Below, piece after piece: positions 62,430 to 64,000 of a DNA stretch of 64,000 nt. Made by a program: the position numbers and the translations under genes. Under the pieces are notes generated by a model, which made no database searches, was not told the DNA's origin, and was given only the letters and a program-made list of their open reading frames with translations. The DNA is from an uncultured Phaeodactylibacter sp. GTDB taxonomy: Bacteria; Bacteroidota; Bacteroidia; Chitinophagales; Saprospiraceae. Each line of letters begins with the position of its first letter. Position 1 is the stretch's first letter. The DNA is taken from contig CAJXNH010000009.1 in the NCBI GenBank assembly GCA_913057245.1, positions 52,884 to 116,883 of the forward strand, in the 5' to 3' direction.

Positions 62430-62473
62430 GGGTAAAAAGATAAACCAAGGCACTGCAAAAAACAGTGCCTTGG
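62430..62473 (-). terminator. Terminator of the gene ending at 62486
   Basis: CCAAGGCACTG (62445-62455) and CAGTGCCTTGG (62463-62473) are exact inverted copies around a 7-base loop. On the minus strand TTTATCTTTTT follows. Confidence 0.85.
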
Positions 62474-62485
62474 CTAAAAAGAGCA

Positions 62486-64000
62486 TTACTGCTTGATCAA
62501 TTCAATGGTAGAAGAGCTGCCATCCTTTAACTGCAAAGCCAAAAAGTATAAACCTTTTGTATAGTTTTCTAGACTCAACTCGAACATGCGCGCTCCTTCG
62601 TCTAGCGGATGCTGAGCCATTAACTGCCCCATGGCACTGTATACCTGAAGCTGTCTAGCATCAGCTGCCCACTGTAAGGTTATTTGCGCTTGGGCTGGAT
62701 TAGGGAATACCTTTAAATCAGCAACCTGCTCAGAGCGGATTGTAGTGTTGCCTGGCTGAGCGATTAGCTGTTTTACACTGCAAAGCAGGCTGTCATTGTA
62801 GCTGGTAGATTGGTAGGCAGACAGCACAGCACGGGCGTGTTGCACTCCGGGGCCACCAATATCAGGGCATTGGTTGGCGATGCCCTTTAGCGTATCCAAC
62901 TGTAAGCTATCCAATTCCCAATCCCCTTGAGCTACATTGAAGAGCAGTAATTGATAGACCTGTAATTCCAAATCAGCAGCAAGGAGTATATCTGAAGCGC
63001 CTTGCCCGTAGGCAGTGAGGTCCATTGCATTCGAAACAGACGCTTCCTGCCACTGTAGTGCCCACGCCCGGCGGGTAGCCATTGTGACACCCAGTAGGGA
63101 GTCAAGGTCACGGAACGCTTCGAATAATGCAGCGGAGTCGATGGCTGTGGTTGCATTGTGCAAGTCTTCATACACCCCATTCAAATCTGCGTACAACATC
63201 GTTACACTATCTTGATTGGCAAACCAAGCTTCCTGTTCGGCCAAGGTGAGGGCAAACATGCTGTTGTGCCCCCGCTCCAAGCTATCTAAAGTCTCCAATG
63301 TCTGTCCGGTCTGATCATTGTAGAAGGTATCCAACTCGAGGTGTTCAGTGAGTAAACTTGGGTTTTCATTTATTTTTTGGTACAGGCTGCGCTTCAGCCG
63401 CCAATCCATGACCGGCTCACTTTCAAACGCGCCCGTCATTAATAGCGAGTCCAGGCGTGTTTTTTCTTCTTCTCCTACGTATAAGCTACACCCTTCATCT
63501 ATGGCGCAACTGTCGGCTGCTTGGCCCGAGAACGGCTGAAACCACTGTATCGTAGAATTAGGTACATCAATACTGTTAGGATATAATATACTTCCTTGTG
63601 AACCTTGTACCCGATAACGAGAAAGGAATACAAACGTCTCCGTTCCCAAATGCCGAGCCGAGGCATCACTATAAGTCCCCAGCCACTGATTACCTGGATG
63701 CTCTTGCACCCCTATGGCTGTATTGGATTCACAAAGCAGCCCAATATCATGCGTATTCAGCTCATTCTGCCGGATGCTGGCCGGGCTATTGCCTCTGAAG
63801 CGCAGTCCGACTGTATGGCCGTCGGTGCTGTTGCAGCAATAGACTCCCTGGGGATGATTGATCGCCGTTATGCCCCGGCTATTTGCTTGTCCCGGAGTAA
63901 TGGCGTAATCAATAGTATTGGCAAAGATGACATTGCTTTCGCCTTCTTCCACGAAAATGCCAGAGGGGCCGCCTCGGGTCATGAGGATTTGCGTACCAAC
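62486..64000 (-). CDS. Secreted protein with parallel beta-helix-like region and T9SS type A sorting domain (5' end outside the window)
   Basis: The frame runs unbroken to the window edge, so the start is missing; about 504 residues are visible. The N-terminal visible part (SGIFVEEGESNVIFANTIDY, GVYCCNSTDGHTVGLRFRGN and HDIGLLCESNTAIGVQEHPG) fits parallel beta-helix/PbH1 repeats. A long helical region (about 190-400; LAEQEAWFANQDSVTMLYAD) follows. The last 75 residues (LKVFPNPAQAQITLQWAADA, then LQVYSAMGQLMAQ) are a T9SS type A sorting domain. Ligand and role unknown. Confidence 0.82.
   Translation of the reverse strand, partial: VGTQILMTRGGPSGIFVEEGESNVIFANTIDYAITPGQANSRGITAINHPQGVYCCNSTDGHTVGLRFRGNSPASIRQNELNTHDIGLLCESNTAIGVQEHPGNQWLGTYSDASARHLGTETFVFLSRYRVQGSQGSILYPNSIDVPNSTIQWFQPFSGQAADSCAIDEGCSLYVGEEEKTRLDSLLMTGAFESEPVMDWRLKRSLYQKINENPSLLTEHLELDTFYNDQTGQTLETLDSLERGHNSMFALTLAEQEAWFANQDSVTMLYADLNGVYEDLHNATTAIDSAALFEAFRDLDSLLGVTMATRRAWALQWQEASVSNAMDLTAYGQGASDILLAADLELQVYQLLLFNVAQGDWELDSLQLDTLKGIANQCPDIGGPGVQHARAVLSAYQSTSYNDSLLCSVKQLIAQPGNTTIRSEQVADLKVFPNPAQAQITLQWAADARQLQVYSAMGQLMAQHPLDEGARMFELSLENYTKGLYFLALQLKDGSSSTIELIKQ

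Overview
The window looks like chromosomal DNA of a Bacteroidota bacterium, most likely of the Saprospiria (Lewinella / Phaeodactylibacter-like). The evidence is type IX secretion (T9SS) cargo with type A and type B C-terminal sorting domains, a PorP/SprF-type protein beside a PorE-like TPR/OmpA protein, several exact TAnnTTTG promoter elements typical of the phylum, small families seen mainly in Bacteroidota (DUF6495-like, DUF6122-like), and a moderately high GC content judged by eye. The lineage assignment is inference; no rRNA is present. The only RNA gene seen is tRNA-His(GTG). There is no insertion sequence, CRISPR array or prophage.

Layout. 1-2463: end of ilvD, then ilvB and ilvN (branched-chain amino acids). 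2467-4334: a lower-GC restriction-modification pair, with a close NgoMIV-type endonuclease, placed 3 bp after ilvN. 4377-10614: TerC membrane protein, a T9SS choice-of-anchor B protein, trmD, an FKBP isomerase and a type II NADH dehydrogenase. 10767-13652: gcvP. 14176-20449: a full suf operon, sufBCDSE plus a SufT-like gene and an Rrf2 regulator, with a palindrome upstream that is a candidate operator. 20511-23491: nucleoside hydrolase, a cyclic-nucleotide-binding/Schlafen-core fusion, a small anchored protein and a small effector-associated-domain-like protein. 23640-30838: DEAD-box helicase with a structured leader, alpha-glucan phosphorylase, a large T9SS type B protein and an envelope protein.

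30894-34945 is a four-gene operon (GT2 glycosyltransferase, aldo/keto reductase, FAD oxidoreductase, arginine deiminase) whose joint role I do not recognise. 36925-41949 is a compact NAD-reducing [NiFe]-hydrogenase operon in which the HoxU and HoxY polypeptides are fused into one chain, followed by hoxH and its maturation protease. 42059-49237 holds a GT39 transferase, a Uma2 nuclease-like protein, envelope proteins, tRNA-His, free-methionine-sulfoxide reductase, rsgA, a LOG-family protein and coaE. 49299-52280 is the PorP/PorE-like pair. 52287-55201 is a YceI-porin-YceI cluster holding a 164-bp imperfect palindrome. 55412-64000 holds an S9 peptidase, a tiny lipoprotein, an FtsX/MacB-type permease with an Spo0M-like protein, and two T9SS-exported proteins, the last running off the end.

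Most interesting for follow-up: the HoxU-HoxY fusion, the cNMP-binding/Schlafen fusion, the unassigned GT2/AKR/FAD/ADI operon, the 164-bp palindromic element, and the structured leader of the RNA helicase.
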